A stretch of DNA of 64,000 nucleotides, from NCBI RefSeq assembly GCF_009380155.1, contig NZ_WHUV01000002.1:124001-188000 (forward strand), in the 5' to 3' direction. Within the stretch, counting starts at the first letter, position 1. Each line of letters starts with the position of its first letter. Position numbers and translations under genes: made by a program. The notes below the pieces were generated by a model that was given only the letters and a program-made list of their open reading frames with translations, ran no database searches and had not been told where the DNA came from. The stretch is from Pseudomonas piscis. GTDB lineage: Bacteria; Pseudomonadota; Gammaproteobacteria; Pseudomonadales; Pseudomonadaceae. This document shows positions 7,428-16,467 of the stretch, in pieces.

Positions 7428-8267
7428 ATGATCAAGAAATGCTTGTTCCCTGCAGCCGGTTACGGTACTCGCTTCCTGCCAGCGACTAAGGCCATGCCCA
7501 AAGAAATGCTGCCGGTGGTGAACAAGCCACTGATCCAGTACGGCGTTGAAGAAGCGCTGGATGCTGGGTTGAATGAAATCTCCATCGTGACCGGTCGTGG
7601 CAAGCGCGCCCTCGAAGACCACTTCGACATCAGTTACGAGTTGGAAAACCAGATCAAGGGCACCGACAAGGAGAAGTACCTGGTCGGTATTCGCAAGCTG
7701 CTGGACGAGTGCTCGTTCTCCTACACCCGCCAGACCGAAATGAAGGGCCTGGGCCATGCGATTCTCACCGGTCGTCCGCTGATCGGTGACGAACCTTTCG
7801 CCGTAGTGCTGGCTGATGACCTGTGCGTCAACCTCGAAGGCGACGGTGTGCTGACCCAGATGGTCAAGCTGTACAAGCAGTTCCGCTGCTCGATCGTGGC
7901 CATCCAGGAAGTCGACCCGCAGGAAACCAACAAGTACGGCGTGATCGCCGGCGAGATGATCCGCGACGATATCTATCGCGTTCACAGCATGGTCGAGAAG
8001 CCAAAGCCCGAGGATGCTCCGTCGAACCTGGCGATCATCGGCCGCTATATCCTGACTCCGGATATCTTCGACCTGATCGAGCAGACCGAGCCAGGAAAGG
8101 GTGGCGAGATCCAGATCACCGACGCCCTGATGAAGCAGGCGCAAAACGGTTGCGTGATGGCCTACAAGTTCAAGGGCAAGCGTTTTGACTGCGGTGGCGC
8201 CGAAGGCTACATCGAAGCGACCAACTTCTGCTTCGAGAACTTCTACAAGACCGGCAAGGCTTACTGA
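7428..8267 (+). CDS. galU: UTP-glucose-1-phosphate uridylyltransferase
   Basis: This 279-residue enzyme makes UDP-glucose from UTP and glucose-1-phosphate for LPS, exopolysaccharide and trehalose or glycogen synthesis in the cytoplasm. The nucleotide-binding signature AAGYGTRFLPATKAMPKEML is at residues 8-27. LADDLCVNL (metal- and nucleotide-binding aspartate), MVEKPKPEDAPSNLAIIGRY and the GGEIQITDAL segment are all typical of GalU. Length matches the bacterial family. It is followed by a clean terminator and then gor. Confidence 0.97.
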   Translation: MIKKCLFPAAGYGTRFLPATKAMPKEMLPVVNKPLIQYGVEEALDAGLNEISIVTGRGKRALEDHFDISYELENQIKGTDKEKYLVGIRKLLDECSFSYTRQTEMKGLGHAILTGRPLIGDEPFAVVLADDLCVNLEGDGVLTQMVKLYKQFRCSIVAIQEVDPQETNKYGVIAGEMIRDDIYRVHSMVEKPKPEDAPSNLAIIGRYILTPDIFDLIEQTEPGKGGEIQITDALMKQAQNGCVMAYKFKGKRFDCGGAEGYIEATNFCFENFYKTGKAY

Positions 8268-8291
8268 TAGTCGCTGCACGGTTTTCTCTGG

Positions 8292-8316
8292 AAAAGCCAC
8301 CTGCGGGTGGCTTTTT
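8292..8316 (+). terminator. Terminator of galU
   Basis: The stem AAAAGCCACC pairs with GGTGGCTTTT around a short TGC(G) loop and runs into five T residues. It sits 24 bases after the galU stop. Confidence 0.85.
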
Positions 8317-8399
8317 CATTTATCGCCCATATGTCCATCCACTGCGCTGACCGCTTCGCCATCTGCGGTTATGCTTGTCAGCCTGCCTGGGAGAGTGAA

Positions 8400-9758
8400 A
8401 TGGCCTACGATTTTGATCTGTATGTAATTGGCGCCGGTTCCGGCGGTGTACGTTGCGCACGCTTCGCCGCAGGCTTCGGGGCGAAGGTCGCGGTGGCCGA
8501 GAGCCGTTACCTGGGAGGCACCTGCGTCAACGTCGGCTGCGTGCCGAAGAAGCTGTTGGTGTACGGCGCCCACTTCGCCGAAGACTTCGAGCAGGCCTCC
8601 GGGTTCGGCTGGGATCTTGGCGCGGCGAATTTCGACTGGGCGACCCTGATCGGCAACAAGGATCGGGAAATCCATCGCCTCAACGGCATCTATCGCAACT
8701 TGCTGGTCAACAGCGGCGTGACCCTGCACGAAGGGCATGCCGAGTTGATCGATCCGCATCAGGTGGAGGTCAATGGCCAGCGCTATACCGCCAGGCACAT
8801 CCTGATCGCCACTGGCGGCTGGCCGCAGATCCCGGACATCCCGGGGCGCGAACATGCCATCAGCTCCAATGAAGCCTTCTATCTCAAGGAACTGCCCAAG
8901 CGCATCCTGGTGGTGGGCGGCGGCTACATCGCGGTGGAGTTCGCCGGAATCTTCCACGGCCTGGGGGCGGACACCCAGTTGTTGTATCGCGGTGACTTGT
9001 TCCTGCGCGGCTTCGATGGCGCGGTGCGCAAGCACCTGCAGGAAGAGCTGACCAAGCGCGGCTTGGGGTTGCAATTCAATGCCGACATCGAGCGTATCGA
9101 CAAGCAAGCCGACGGCAGCCTCGAGGTTACCCTCAAGGATGGTCGCAAGCTGGCGGCCGACTGCGTGTTCTATGCCACGGGGCGCCGGCCGATGCTCGAC
9201 AACCTGGGCCTGGAGAATACCGCGGTCAAGCTCGACAAGCGCGGCTTCATCGAGGTCGACGATCTGTATCAGAGCAGCGAGCCGTCGATCCTGGCCATTG
9301 GCGATGTGATCGGCCGGGTGCAGTTGACCCCGGTGGCCCTGGCCGAAGGCATGGCGGTGGCGCGCCGCCTGTTCCAGCCCGAGCAGTATCGCCCGGTGGA
9401 TTACCGGATGATTCCTACTGCCGTGTTCAGCCTGCCGAACATCGGCACCGTCGGTCTCACCGAGGAGCAAGCGCGCGAGGCTGGACGTCAGGTGCAGATT
9501 TTCGAAAGCCGTTTCCGGCCGATGAAGCTGACCCTGACTGACTGTCAGGAGCGCACCCTGATGAAGCTGGTGGTGGATGCCGAGACCGACAAGGTGCTGG
9601 GTTGCCACATGGTCGGCCCGGACGCCGGCGAAATCGTCCAGGGCCTGGCCATTGCACTGAAGGCCGGGGCGACCAAGCGTGACTTTGACGAAACCATCGG
9701 CGTGCATCCGACCGCCGCTGAAGAGTTCGTCACCATGCGGACCCCGGTCGCCGGCTGA
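8400..9758 (+). CDS. gor: Glutathione-disulfide reductase
   Basis: From the ATG at 8400 the product has 452 residues, the usual length for glutathione reductase; the longer frame from 8307 would read through the galU terminator. An FAD-binding [17 protein letters not shown] is at the N-terminus. The redox-active disulfide is in [13 protein letters not shown] (cysteines about 42 and 47). The NADPH fold has [17 protein letters not shown], and the C-terminal HPTAAEEF supplies the catalytic histidine. It reduces glutathione disulfide with NADPH in the cytoplasm. The stop directly abuts the stop of the convergent KfrA-like gene with no base between. Confidence 0.96.
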   Translation: MAYDFDLYVIGAGSGGVRCARFAAGFGAKVAVAESRYLGGTCVNVGCVPKKLLVYGAHFAEDFEQASGFGWDLGAANFDWATLIGNKDREIHRLNGIYRNLLVNSGVTLHEGHAELIDPHQVEVNGQRYTARHILIATGGWPQIPDIPGREHAISSNEAFYLKELPKRILVVGGGYIAVEFAGIFHGLGADTQLLYRGDLFLRGFDGAVRKHLQEELTKRGLGLQFNADIERIDKQADGSLEVTLKDGRKLAADCVFYATGRRPMLDNLGLENTAVKLDKRGFIEVDDLYQSSEPSILAIGDVIGRVQLTPVALAEGMAVARRLFQPEQYRPVDYRMIPTAVFSLPNIGTVGLTEEQAREAGRQVQIFESRFRPMKLTLTDCQERTLMKLVVDAETDKVLGCHMVGPDAGEIVQGLAIALKAGATKRDFDETIGVHPTAAEEFVTMRTPVAG

Positions 9759-10763
9759 TCAGGCGTCCTTTGCTGGGCCTGGCTGGGCCTTGTCGGCAGC
9801 CAGGCGCAGCGCCTCCAGGCTGGTCTCGGCCTTGGTGACGCGTGCTTCCAGTTCCTTGCCCGCCCGGGTTTGTTGCCGATTCTTTTCCTTGAGTGCCTGA
9901 ATCTCTTCCTGAGCTACGCGCAAGCGCTCCTGAAGCAGGGTGCCTTCGTTGCCCTGGCGGGCCAGTTGCTCATTGAGTTGCGTCTGCAGGGTGCTGCCCT
10001 GGCTCAGCGCTTCCTGGGTCTGTTTGAGCTCCTTGAGAGTGGTGCGTTGCTCGCTGAGCAGGCGTTCGTTGTCGCGGTGCAGTTGGGTGATCTCATCCTG
10101 GCGTACCAGGAGACTCTGCTGGGCCTGGCGCAACTCCATCTGGACTTGCTGCATTTGCCCCTCGTGGCGACGCAGTTCCTGGTCGCGCTGCTCCTTGCTG
10201 GCTGCGCGGTAATGCTCCAAGGCGTCGCGGGCATGCAGGTGCTTTTCTTCCAGGGAGCGGATCTGCTGTTCCTTGTCGGCCAGGCGCAGGTCGTAGTCCT
10301 TGAGGGCCTGGCCGAGTTCGGCATTGTGGGTCCGTTCGCCCTGCAGCATGTTGCGGGTGTCGTGTAGTGCGGCGCTTTCGTTGGCCAGGGCCGCGACCTT
10401 GTCCTGTATTTGCTGCTGCAGTTGCTCTTCGTGGCGGCGCATTTCCTCCAGTTGCTGTTCCAGCGTCTGCTTCTGCTCCTGGAAGTGGGCGAGGGCCTGT
10501 TCCAGTGGCTCCTGGGCCTGCTCCGAAAGACGCCGGGCGAGGCGCCCGACCAGCTCCGCGAGCTCTTCGTCCAGTGGTATCGGACCGGAATCCCGTTGTC
10601 CGGCGCCGTCATCCAGCTCCTTCAAGTAGCGGTGGATGGTGGTTTTCGAACCGGTGTTGCCCATTTCTATACGTACTGCATCGATGCTGGGGTGTCCGCC
10701 GCGGGCAAGGATCGCCTGGCGCGCCTTTTTCACCACCGCTTTGTTTATGCCTCCGCGAGCCAT
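9759..10763 (-). CDS. KfrA-like DNA-binding protein with long coiled coil
   Basis: The 334-residue protein begins MARGGINKAVVKKARQAI and has an N-terminal domain (about 1-115) with GGHPSIDAVRIEMGNTGSKT, typical of the KfrA_N DNA-binding domain. Residues about 75-325 are almost continuous heptads rich in Q, E, L and R, so a long alpha-helical coiled coil is expected. KfrA on plasmids is an autorepressor and part of partition-associated filaments. This copy is on what looks like core chromosome, divergent from a tyrosine recombinase, with palindromes in the shared promoter. A role in nucleoid organisation or recombinase control is inference. Confidence 0.82.
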   Translation of the reverse strand: MARGGINKAVVKKARQAILARGGHPSIDAVRIEMGNTGSKTTIHRYLKELDDGAGQRDSGPIPLDEELAELVGRLARRLSEQAQEPLEQALAHFQEQKQTLEQQLEEMRRHEEQLQQQIQDKVAALANESAALHDTRNMLQGERTHNAELGQALKDYDLRLADKEQQIRSLEEKHLHARDALEHYRAASKEQRDQELRRHEGQMQQVQMELRQAQQSLLVRQDEITQLHRDNERLLSEQRTTLKELKQTQEALSQGSTLQTQLNEQLARQGNEGTLLQERLRVAQEEIQALKEKNRQQTRAGKELEARVTKAETSLEALRLAADKAQPGPAKDA

Positions 10764-10790
10764 CTTGCCTCCAACGATTTAGTACTATGT

Positions 10791-10877
10791 TACGTGGTAT
10801 GTAATTTAGGTAATTGTACATATGAATCTGCATGCCAGATAGCAGGATAATGACAGTGGATATTTTAGTATTATCCA
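10791..10877. promoter_or_regulatory. Palindromes in the kfrA-like / recombinase divergent promoter
   Basis: The AT-rich region between the two divergent genes (10764-10942) contains TTAC-N7-GTAA at 10791-10805 within a run of GTAATT/GTAC-type repeats. It also has a perfect GGATAAT-N18-ATTATCC at 10846-10877. KfrA proteins are known to bind repeats in their own promoters, so these are candidate operators. No promoter boxes are certain. Confidence 0.4.
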
Positions 10878-10942
10878 ATCTCAGCGACCTGCATCGGGTT
10901 TTCCTGCCGATTTTGTCCTGTACTTGCTGGAGTCAAGGCGCC

Positions 10943-11881
10943 ATGAGTGAACTGGATCGTTATCTACAAGCGGCCACCCGCGACAACACCCGTCGCAGCT
11001 ATCGAGCGGCCATCGAGCATTTCGAGGTGCAGTGGGGAGGCTTCCTGCCGGCGACGGCGGAAGGCGTCGCCCGTTACCTGGCGGCCTATGCCGGCGAGTT
11101 GTCGATCAACACCTTGAAGCTGCGCTTGTCGGCATTGGCGCAGTGGCATAACAGCCAGGGGTTCGTCGACCCGACCAAGGCCCCGGTGGTGCGCCAGGTA
11201 CTCAAGGGGATTCGGGCCTTGCACCCAGCCCAGGAGAAGCAGGCCGTGCCTTTGCAGTTGCAGGACCTGGAGCGGGTCGCCAGCTGGCTCGATGAGCAGG
11301 CGTCGCAAGCTCTGGCCGAGCGATGCCAGGCCGGCCTGCTGCGTGCGCGGCGGGATCGGGCGTTGATCCTTCTGGGGTTCTGGCGTGGCTTTCGCAGCGA
11401 CGAGCTCTGTCGTGTGCAGGTCGAGCATGTGCAGGCCCACGCCGGCTCCGGCATCAGCCTGTACTTGCCGCGCAGCAAGGGCGATCGCGACAACCTGGGC
11501 CGTACCTACAGTACGCCGGCCTTGCAGCGCCTGTGCCCGGTGCAGGCCTACATCGAATGGATCAATACCGCCGCACTGGTGCGCGGGCCGGTATTTCGCG
11601 CCATCGATCGCTGGGGCAACCTGGGCGAGCAGGGGCTGCATGCCAACAGCGTGATTCCCCTGTTGCGCCAGGTGCTGGAGCAGGCCGGTATCGCCGCCGA
11701 GCGCTACACCAGCCATTCCCTGCGCCGCGGGTTCGCCACCTGGGCCCAGCGCAGCGGCTGGGACCTGAAGTCGCTGATGGCCTACGTGGGGTGGAAGGAC
11801 CTGAAATCGGCCATGCGCTATGTCGAGGCCGAGCCCTTCGCGGGCATGGCGCAGCTCAGGGAGAAGGCGGTCGACCCTTAG
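10943..11881 (+). CDS. Solitary tyrosine recombinase / integrase
   Basis: The start MSELDRYLQ at 10943 follows a GGAG ribosome-binding site and gives 312 residues; the in-frame ATG at 10832 is poorly supported. An N-terminal SAM-like core-binding domain (about 1-95) precedes the catalytic domain. All active-site positions are visible: Arg about 151 in GFRSDEL, Lys about 179, HSLR about 258-261, Trp about 284 in the usual second-His position, and nucleophile Tyr about 293 in MRYVE. It should therefore be active. No phage or conjugation genes, att repeats or tRNA adjoin it, so it does not look like the integrase of an element present in this window. It is divergent from the KfrA-like gene. Confidence 0.88.
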   Translation: MSELDRYLQAATRDNTRRSYRAAIEHFEVQWGGFLPATAEGVARYLAAYAGELSINTLKLRLSALAQWHNSQGFVDPTKAPVVRQVLKGIRALHPAQEKQAVPLQLQDLERVASWLDEQASQALAERCQAGLLRARRDRALILLGFWRGFRSDELCRVQVEHVQAHAGSGISLYLPRSKGDRDNLGRTYSTPALQRLCPVQAYIEWINTAALVRGPVFRAIDRWGNLGEQGLHANSVIPLLRQVLEQAGIAAERYTSHSLRRGFATWAQRSGWDLKSLMAYVGWKDLKSAMRYVEAEPFAGMAQLREKAVDP

Positions 11882-11944
11882 GCAAGGTTTTTTCTATTAA
11901 TACTCAGGGCTCATAGCCAAAACCAATCGAGAGCATCAGGTTTA

Positions 11945-11971
11945 CCAATGAGCCAGATGGCGACTCATTGG
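11945..11971. promoter_or_regulatory. Palindrome upstream of ahpC
   Basis: A perfect CCAATGAG-N11-CTCATTGG inverted repeat lies about 60 bases before the ahpC start. ahpC is commonly controlled by OxyR, but the half-sites do not clearly match the OxyR consensus. It is listed as a candidate operator or leader hairpin only. Confidence 0.35.
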
Positions 11972-12031
11972 CTAGGATTCTCCCCATCAAGTTTTCACCC
12001 AATGTCTTCAACCACTGATGGAGAGTCAACG

Positions 12032-12595
12032 ATGCCTATCATCAACAGCCAAGTTAAACCGTTCAAAGCTACTGCATTCAAAAACGGTGAGTTCGTCGAA
12101 GTATCGGATGCCGACCTGAAAGGCAAGTGGTCCGTAGTGTTCTTCTACCCAGCTGACTTCACCTTCGTCTGCCCGACCGAGCTGGAAGACCTGGCCGACA
12201 ACTACGCCGAATTCCAGAAGCTGGGCGTTGAGATCTACAGCGTTTCCACCGACACCCACTTCGCCCACGCTGCCTGGCACAACACTTCGCCAGCCATCGG
12301 CAAGATCAAGTACACCATGATCGGCGATCCGACCCTGGCCATCTCCCGCAACTTCGACGTGCTGATCGAAGAAGCAGGCCTGGCTGACCGCGGTACCTTC
12401 GTGATCAACCCGGAAGGCCAGATCAAGATCGTTGAAATCAACGATGGTGGCGTAGGCCGTGACGCTTCCGAGCTGCTGCGCAAGATCAAGGCCGCCCAGT
12501 ACGTCGCTGCCCACCCAGGCGAAGTCTGCCCAGCCAAGTGGAAAGAAGGCGAGGCCACCCTGGCTCCGTCCCTGGACCTGGTCGGCAAGATCTAA
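12032..12595 (+). CDS. ahpC: Alkyl hydroperoxide reductase subunit C (2-Cys peroxiredoxin)
   Basis: The 187-residue enzyme starts at [11 protein letters not shown], directly after a GGAGAG ribosome-binding site. The peroxidatic cysteine is Cys47 in [12 protein letters not shown], and the resolving cysteine is in GEVCPAKW near the C-terminus. It reduces hydrogen peroxide, organic peroxides and peroxynitrite and is regenerated by AhpF encoded next. Codon use is markedly biased towards the preferred codons of highly expressed genes. A strong terminator separates it from ahpF, so ahpC is probably made in excess. Confidence 0.98.
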   Translation: MPIINSQVKPFKATAFKNGEFVEVSDADLKGKWSVVFFYPADFTFVCPTELEDLADNYAEFQKLGVEIYSVSTDTHFAHAAWHNTSPAIGKIKYTMIGDPTLAISRNFDVLIEEAGLADRGTFVINPEGQIKIVEINDGGVGRDASELLRKIKAAQYVAAHPGEVCPAKWKEGEATLAPSLDLVGKI

Positions 12596-12654
12596 GTCCA
12601 TGCGTCATCCAGAGGCGGTCATCCGCACTTAAGTAAGCCGCACCGCCCTCAAAT

Positions 12655-12691
12655 AACGCCCGGGCGAGATTCGCCCGGGCGTTGTTTTTTT
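12655..12691 (+). terminator. Strong terminator between ahpC and ahpF
   Basis: A perfect 13-base stem, AACGCCCGGGCGA with its complement, has a three-base loop and is followed by GTTTTTTT. Some read-through to ahpF is likely, because the ahpF start lies only about 25 bases further on. Confidence 0.9.
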
Positions 12692-12715
12692 ACCGAACCA
12701 AAGGAAATCGCCCGT

Positions 12716-14281
12716 ATGTTGGACGCCAATCTTAAATCTCAGTTGAAGTCATACCTGGAGCGGGTCACACAGCCGATCGAGATCGTCGCCTCCCTCGACG
12801 ACGGTGCGAAATCCCAGGAAATGCTCGCGCTACTCAAAGACATCGTCAGTCTTTCCAATCAAATTACCTTGCTCGACAACGGTACCGATGCGCGCAAGCC
12901 GTCGTTCTCGTTGAATCGCCCGGGGAGTGATATCAGCCTGCGTTTCGCCGGTATCCCCATGGGCCACGAGTTCACTTCCCTGGTACTGGCGCTGCTACAA
13001 GTGGGTGGCCATCCATCCAAGGCCAGCGCGGAAGTGATCGAGCAGGTCCGCTCGCTCAAGGGCGAGTTCAACTTCGAAACCTATTTCTCGCTGTCCTGCC
13101 AGAACTGCCCGGACGTGGTCCAGGCACTGAACCTGATGGCGGTGCTCAACCCCAATATTCGCCACGTGGCCATCGATGGCGCGCTGTTCCAGGCCGAGGT
13201 TGACGAGCGCAAGGTCATGGCCGTGCCCAGCATCTACCTCAATGGCGTGAACTTCGGCCAAGGCCGCATGGGCCTGGAAGAAATCCTGGCCAAGCTCGAC
13301 ACCGGCGCGGTGGAGAAACAAGCGCAGAAACTCAGCGCCAAGGAAGCCTTCGACGTGCTGGTGGTCGGCGGTGGCCCGGCCGGCGCTGCGGCAGCCATCT
13401 ATGCTGCGCGCAAGGGGATCCGCACCGGTGTGGTCGCCGAGCGTTTCGGTGGACAAGTACTGGACACCATGGCCATCGAGAACTTCATTTCGGTGCAGGA
13501 GACTGAAGGCCCGAAACTGGCCGCGGCCCTGGAAGAGCACGTCAAGCAATACGACGTCGATATCATGAACCTGCAGCGTGCCAGTGCCCTGGTGCCAGCC
13601 AAGGATGCGGGTGACCTGCATGAGGTGCGGTTCGAGAGCGGCGCCAGCCTCAAGGCCAAGTCGGTGATCCTGGCCACCGGTGCGCGCTGGCGTGAAATGG
13701 GTGTGCCCGGTGAGCAAGAGTACAAGGCCAAGGGTGTGTGCTTCTGTCCGCACTGCGATGGCCCGCTGTTCAAGGGCAAGCGCGTGGCAGTGATCGGCGG
13801 CGGCAACTCCGGTGTCGAAGCGGCCATCGACCTGGCGGGTATCGTCAGCCATGTGACCCTGCTGGAGTTCGACAGCCAACTGCGTGCCGACGCTGTGCTG
13901 CAACGCAAGTTGTTCAGCCTGCCCAACGTCAAGGTCATCACCAGCGCCCTGACCAGCGAAGTCAAGGGCGACGGGCAGAAGGTCACTGGCCTGGTCTACA
14001 AGGATCGCCAGTCGGGTGAGTTCAACAACGTCGAACTGGAAGGCATCTTTGTGCAGATCGGCCTGCTGCCCAACACCGACTGGCTCAAGGGCACGGTTGA
14101 ATTGTCGCCACGTGGCGAGATCATCGTCGATGCGCGCGGCGAGACTTCGTTGCCTGGAGTGTTTGCGGCAGGTGACGTCACCACGGTGCCGTACAAGCAG
14201 ATCGTGATCGCGGTGGGCGAGGGGGCCAAGGCATCCCTGAGTGCTTTCGACCACCTGATCCGGACCTCGGCGCCGGACTGA
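12716..14281 (+). CDS. ahpF: Alkyl hydroperoxide reductase subunit F
   Basis: The 521-residue flavoprotein reduces AhpC using NADH. The N-terminal glutaredoxin-like domain carries the disulfide SCQNC (about 128-131). The thioredoxin-reductase-like part has FAD-binding [19 protein letters not shown], the catalytic FCPHCDG pair, the NAD-binding [17 protein letters not shown] and the C-terminal [17 protein letters not shown]. Length and domain order are those of AhpF. It follows ahpC after a terminator and ends before another terminator. Confidence 0.97.
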   Translation: MLDANLKSQLKSYLERVTQPIEIVASLDDGAKSQEMLALLKDIVSLSNQITLLDNGTDARKPSFSLNRPGSDISLRFAGIPMGHEFTSLVLALLQVGGHPSKASAEVIEQVRSLKGEFNFETYFSLSCQNCPDVVQALNLMAVLNPNIRHVAIDGALFQAEVDERKVMAVPSIYLNGVNFGQGRMGLEEILAKLDTGAVEKQAQKLSAKEAFDVLVVGGGPAGAAAAIYAARKGIRTGVVAERFGGQVLDTMAIENFISVQETEGPKLAAALEEHVKQYDVDIMNLQRASALVPAKDAGDLHEVRFESGASLKAKSVILATGARWREMGVPGEQEYKAKGVCFCPHCDGPLFKGKRVAVIGGGNSGVEAAIDLAGIVSHVTLLEFDSQLRADAVLQRKLFSLPNVKVITSALTSEVKGDGQKVTGLVYKDRQSGEFNNVELEGIFVQIGLLPNTDWLKGTVELSPRGEIIVDARGETSLPGVFAAGDVTTVPYKQIVIAVGEGAKASLSAFDHLIRTSAPD

Positions 14282-14301
14282 GCCGCCCCCTGGAACAACA
14301 A

Positions 14302-14333
14302 AACCCCATGAGCCATGGCCCATGGGGTTTTTT
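14302..14333 (+). terminator. Terminator of ahpF
   Basis: The stem AACCCCATG pairs with CATGGGGTT around AGCCATGGC and runs into TTTTTC. It lies 20 bases after the ahpF stop and before the convergent gloA gene. Confidence 0.85.
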
Positions 14334-14368
14334 CTTGCCTGGCGAACCAGGCCCGGCTGGGTGCTGCC

Positions 14369-14890
14369 TTACAGCGGAGCTGGCTGGATGATCTCGACCC
14401 AGTAGCCATCCGGATCCTTGATGAAGGCCAGGCTTTTCATGCGGCCGTCGTTCAGGCGCTTCTGGAAGTCGCAGCCCAGGGCTTCGAAGCGCTCGCAGGC
14501 GGCGACGATGTCCGGTACCGAGATGCAGATGTGGCCGAAACCGCGAGGGTCGGTATTACCGTTGTGATAGGCGAACTGCGGGTCGTTCTCGGTGCCGTGG
14601 TTGTGGGTCAGCTCGAGAATGCCGGGGATCGACTTCATCCATTCGGTACGCGCTGCGGCGTCGACCGGGATCTGCGCCTTGTCCACCAGGGCCAGGAAGT
14701 ACAGGCTGAACTCAGCCTCGGGGAAATCACGTTTCTCCACCAGGGAGAAACCCAGGACCCGGGTGTAGAAGTCCAGGGAGCGGGTGATGTCCTTGACGCG
14801 CAACATGGTGTGGTTGAACACGAAGCGGGCGGTGGCGGCGTCAGGCTGGGCGGTTACGCCGGGAAAAGTGTTGAGTTCGTTGAGGCTCAT
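14369..14890 (-). CDS. gloA: Lactoylglutathione lyase (glyoxalase I)
   Basis: The start MSLNELNTFPG at 14890 gives 173 residues, the usual size of Pseudomonas GloA; the longer frame to 14983 adds no conserved sequence. The protein matches glyoxalase I in FNHTMLRVKDITRSLDFY, ILELTHNHGTE, GFGHICISVPD and DPDGYWVEIIQP, which provide the metal-binding His and Glu residues. It converts the methylglyoxal-glutathione hemithioacetal to S-lactoylglutathione in the cytoplasm. It is convergent with ahpF. Confidence 0.95.
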   Translation of the reverse strand: MSLNELNTFPGVTAQPDAATARFVFNHTMLRVKDITRSLDFYTRVLGFSLVEKRDFPEAEFSLYFLALVDKAQIPVDAAARTEWMKSIPGILELTHNHGTENDPQFAYHNGNTDPRGFGHICISVPDIVAACERFEALGCDFQKRLNDGRMKSLAFIKDPDGYWVEIIQPAPL

Positions 14891-15087
14891 GGGCCCTCCG
14901 GGAAATGAGACGGCAAGGGCTGGTCGAAGGCTCGGGCAGCGGCTTGCCGGGGCAATGGTTCGGACATCCTTGGGATTGGCCAATGATACGCAAGTGCCTG
15001 GGATGGGCCAAACCCAAAGCTCTTGATCTATTGCCCATTCCTGGCGCCGGGCTCAGACTCCAGGCTCCCTTCTCCAGTGTGCAGAAC

Positions 15088-15615
15088 ATGATCCTGTCGT
15101 TCAGAACCCCCGTTGTAGCCCTGTTCCTGGCAATGCTCGCCGGTGCCGCACAGGCGGCTCCCGAAATCAGCTGGCCCCAGGGCTGGACGGTGGAACCGGT
15201 GCCCTCCCAGGAGGCCGACCAGGCCGCCAAGGTGTCGCGCCAGCGGGCGGTGAAGAACGACGCCGCGGGCAATCCGCAACTGGTCATGGAGTTGACCATG
15301 AGCCAGGTCGAGCCCGGGCATGTAGTCAATCTCCAGGGGGTATTGCTGGAGATGCGCAAGTCAGTACAGAAGGACTTTGCCCAAGGTGGTTACCAGAGCG
15401 TGTGCAACAAGATCCATGCCGCGCAGTTGAGTCGCCTCGAAGCATTGGAAACCACTTGCACTATTACCCAGAATGGCCGGCATGTGCTGTCGCAAACATT
15501 GGTGGCCGCATTGGATGGGGATAAGGCTTATGTACTTTCATACGCTGGCCAGGCAGCGGCTTATGCCGATAGTCGGGATGAAGTACTCGCCATTCGAAAT
15601 AACCTGAAACTTTAA
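15088..15615 (+). CDS. Secreted DUF4946-type hypothetical protein
   Basis: The start MILSFRTPVVALFLAMLAG at 15088 begins a clear signal peptide (cleavage near AAQAAPEIS), so the product is periplasmic. The mature 150-odd residues include ISWPQGWTVEPVPS and a cysteine pair in SVCNKIH and TTCTITQNG that may form a disulfide. Length and pattern match the DUF4946 family of Pseudomonas, which has no known function. In-frame upstream starts would lie before the signal peptide and are rejected. Confidence 0.72.
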   Translation: MILSFRTPVVALFLAMLAGAAQAAPEISWPQGWTVEPVPSQEADQAAKVSRQRAVKNDAAGNPQLVMELTMSQVEPGHVVNLQGVLLEMRKSVQKDFAQGGYQSVCNKIHAAQLSRLEALETTCTITQNGRHVLSQTLVAALDGDKAYVLSYAGQAAAYADSRDEVLAIRNNLKL

Positions 15616-15679
15616 GCGGGTTTAAGGCTCATCGTTTGCTTTCTGCGTGTTGCAGGTTCGTTATCGAAAGGCACTAAGC

Positions 15680-15799
15680 GTGAAGTTGAGCATGCCTGGC
15701 CCTTATTCCACGCTGGCTGCAGCTCGCGAGAGGGCAGATGTGATGCAGGAGTCTGCCCGCAATGTGCGTAAGATCTTTCCTTTGACTCTGGGGCACTAA
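15680..15799 (+). CDS. Possible small ORF, 39 residues, GTG start
   Basis: A frame from GTG at 15680 encodes VKLSMPGPYSTLAAARER and ends RKIFPLTLGH, with an AAGG about nine bases upstream. Alternative GTG/TTG starts exist in frame at 15647 and 15650. The amphipathic, Ala/Arg-rich middle is compatible with a helix. It lies just before a bidirectional terminator. Nothing proves that it is translated, so it is a candidate only. Confidence 0.35.
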   Translation: MKLSMPGPYSTLAAARERADVMQESARNVRKIFPLTLGH

Positions 15800-15816
15800 A
15801 ATTATTCCGCTCAATA

Positions 15817-15845
15817 AAAAGCCCTGCATGTGCAGGGCCTTTTTC
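15817..15845. terminator. Bidirectional terminator
   Basis: An 8-base stem, GCCCTGCA with TGCAGGGC, has a two-base loop and is flanked by AAAAA on the left and TTTTT on the right. It can therefore end transcription of mvaV (minus strand) and of anything entering from the plus strand. Confidence 0.85.
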
Positions 15846-15859
15846 AGGTGCGGCTTTGT

Positions 15860-16234
15860 TCAAGCACGCAGCCAGGAGTCCACAGTAGCGGCGCCGTATT
15901 GTTCTTTCCAAGCCTTCAGGCCGCGATGGTTGCCGCCCTTGGTTTCGATCAGCTCGCCGGTGTGCGGGTTCTGGTAGACCTTGACCACACGGGCGCGGCG
16001 CTGTTTAGGGGCGCTGGCCTGTGGCAGGCCGGCCTTGCCCAGGTTCGGATCGAGGATCGCGATGATGTCACGCAGGTTCTTGTCGTAGGACTTCATCAGA
16101 GCCTGGAGTTTTTCTTCGAACTCGATTTCCTTCTTGAGCCCGGCGTCGTTCTTCAGGGATTCAAGCTGGGCGAGCTGTTCTTGAAGTGCTTTCTCGGCAG
16201 CACGGAATTCAGCAAGTCTGGACAATATCTTCAC
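15860..16234 (-). CDS. mvaV: MvaT/MvaU-family H-NS-like nucleoid protein
   Basis: The 124-residue protein has an N-terminal coiled-coil oligomerisation part (SRLAEFRAAEKALQEQLAQL), a SYDKNLRDIIAILDP linker start and the C-terminal AT-hook-like DNA-binding segment KVYQNPHTGELIETKGGN. This is the Pseudomonas xenogeneic silencer family, which binds AT-rich DNA and represses acquired genes. The ending GNHRGLKAWKEQYGAATVDSW is closer to MvaU/MvaV than to MvaT, as far as I can recall the families. The start could also be a few codons further in. It has a bidirectional terminator downstream and an AT-rich upstream region that may itself be bound. Confidence 0.9.
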   Translation of the reverse strand: MKILSRLAEFRAAEKALQEQLAQLESLKNDAGLKKEIEFEEKLQALMKSYDKNLRDIIAILDPNLGKAGLPQASAPKQRRARVVKVYQNPHTGELIETKGGNHRGLKAWKEQYGAATVDSWLRA

Positions 16235-16467
16235 TCCAATAGTCTATTTTGGCTAATACACAGCACAAACAAAGCTATAAGCCATGAACTGGTTAAGGTT
16301 CGATTAACTGGCCTACCTGTGAAACTTGTACAGGCGTGAAAAATTGTAGTAGTTAACGCGCCGCGAGTAAATCGTGTTGTTCTTGTTCCAGGCCATATTT
16401 GTAAATTGATGCAAAGCTGCTCATGGTCGGAGTTACTTGTCGAGCATTATTTTTCTGACATGGCTAT

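Noticed and set aside
10943..11881. Integrase as evidence of a prophage or integrative element
   Set aside because: No phage, relaxase or transfer genes, no tRNA and no flanking direct repeats were seen. The neighbours gor, ahpC and ahpF are core genes.
11900..12031. OxyR site upstream of ahpC
   Set aside because: ATAG-like words occur, but the spacing does not fit the four-element OxyR consensus; only a generic palindrome is reported.
15612..15911. 99-codon minus-strand frame overlapping the terminator near mvaV
   Set aside because: It runs through the bidirectional terminator hairpin and overlaps the mvaV 3' end out of frame; no protein pattern is visible.
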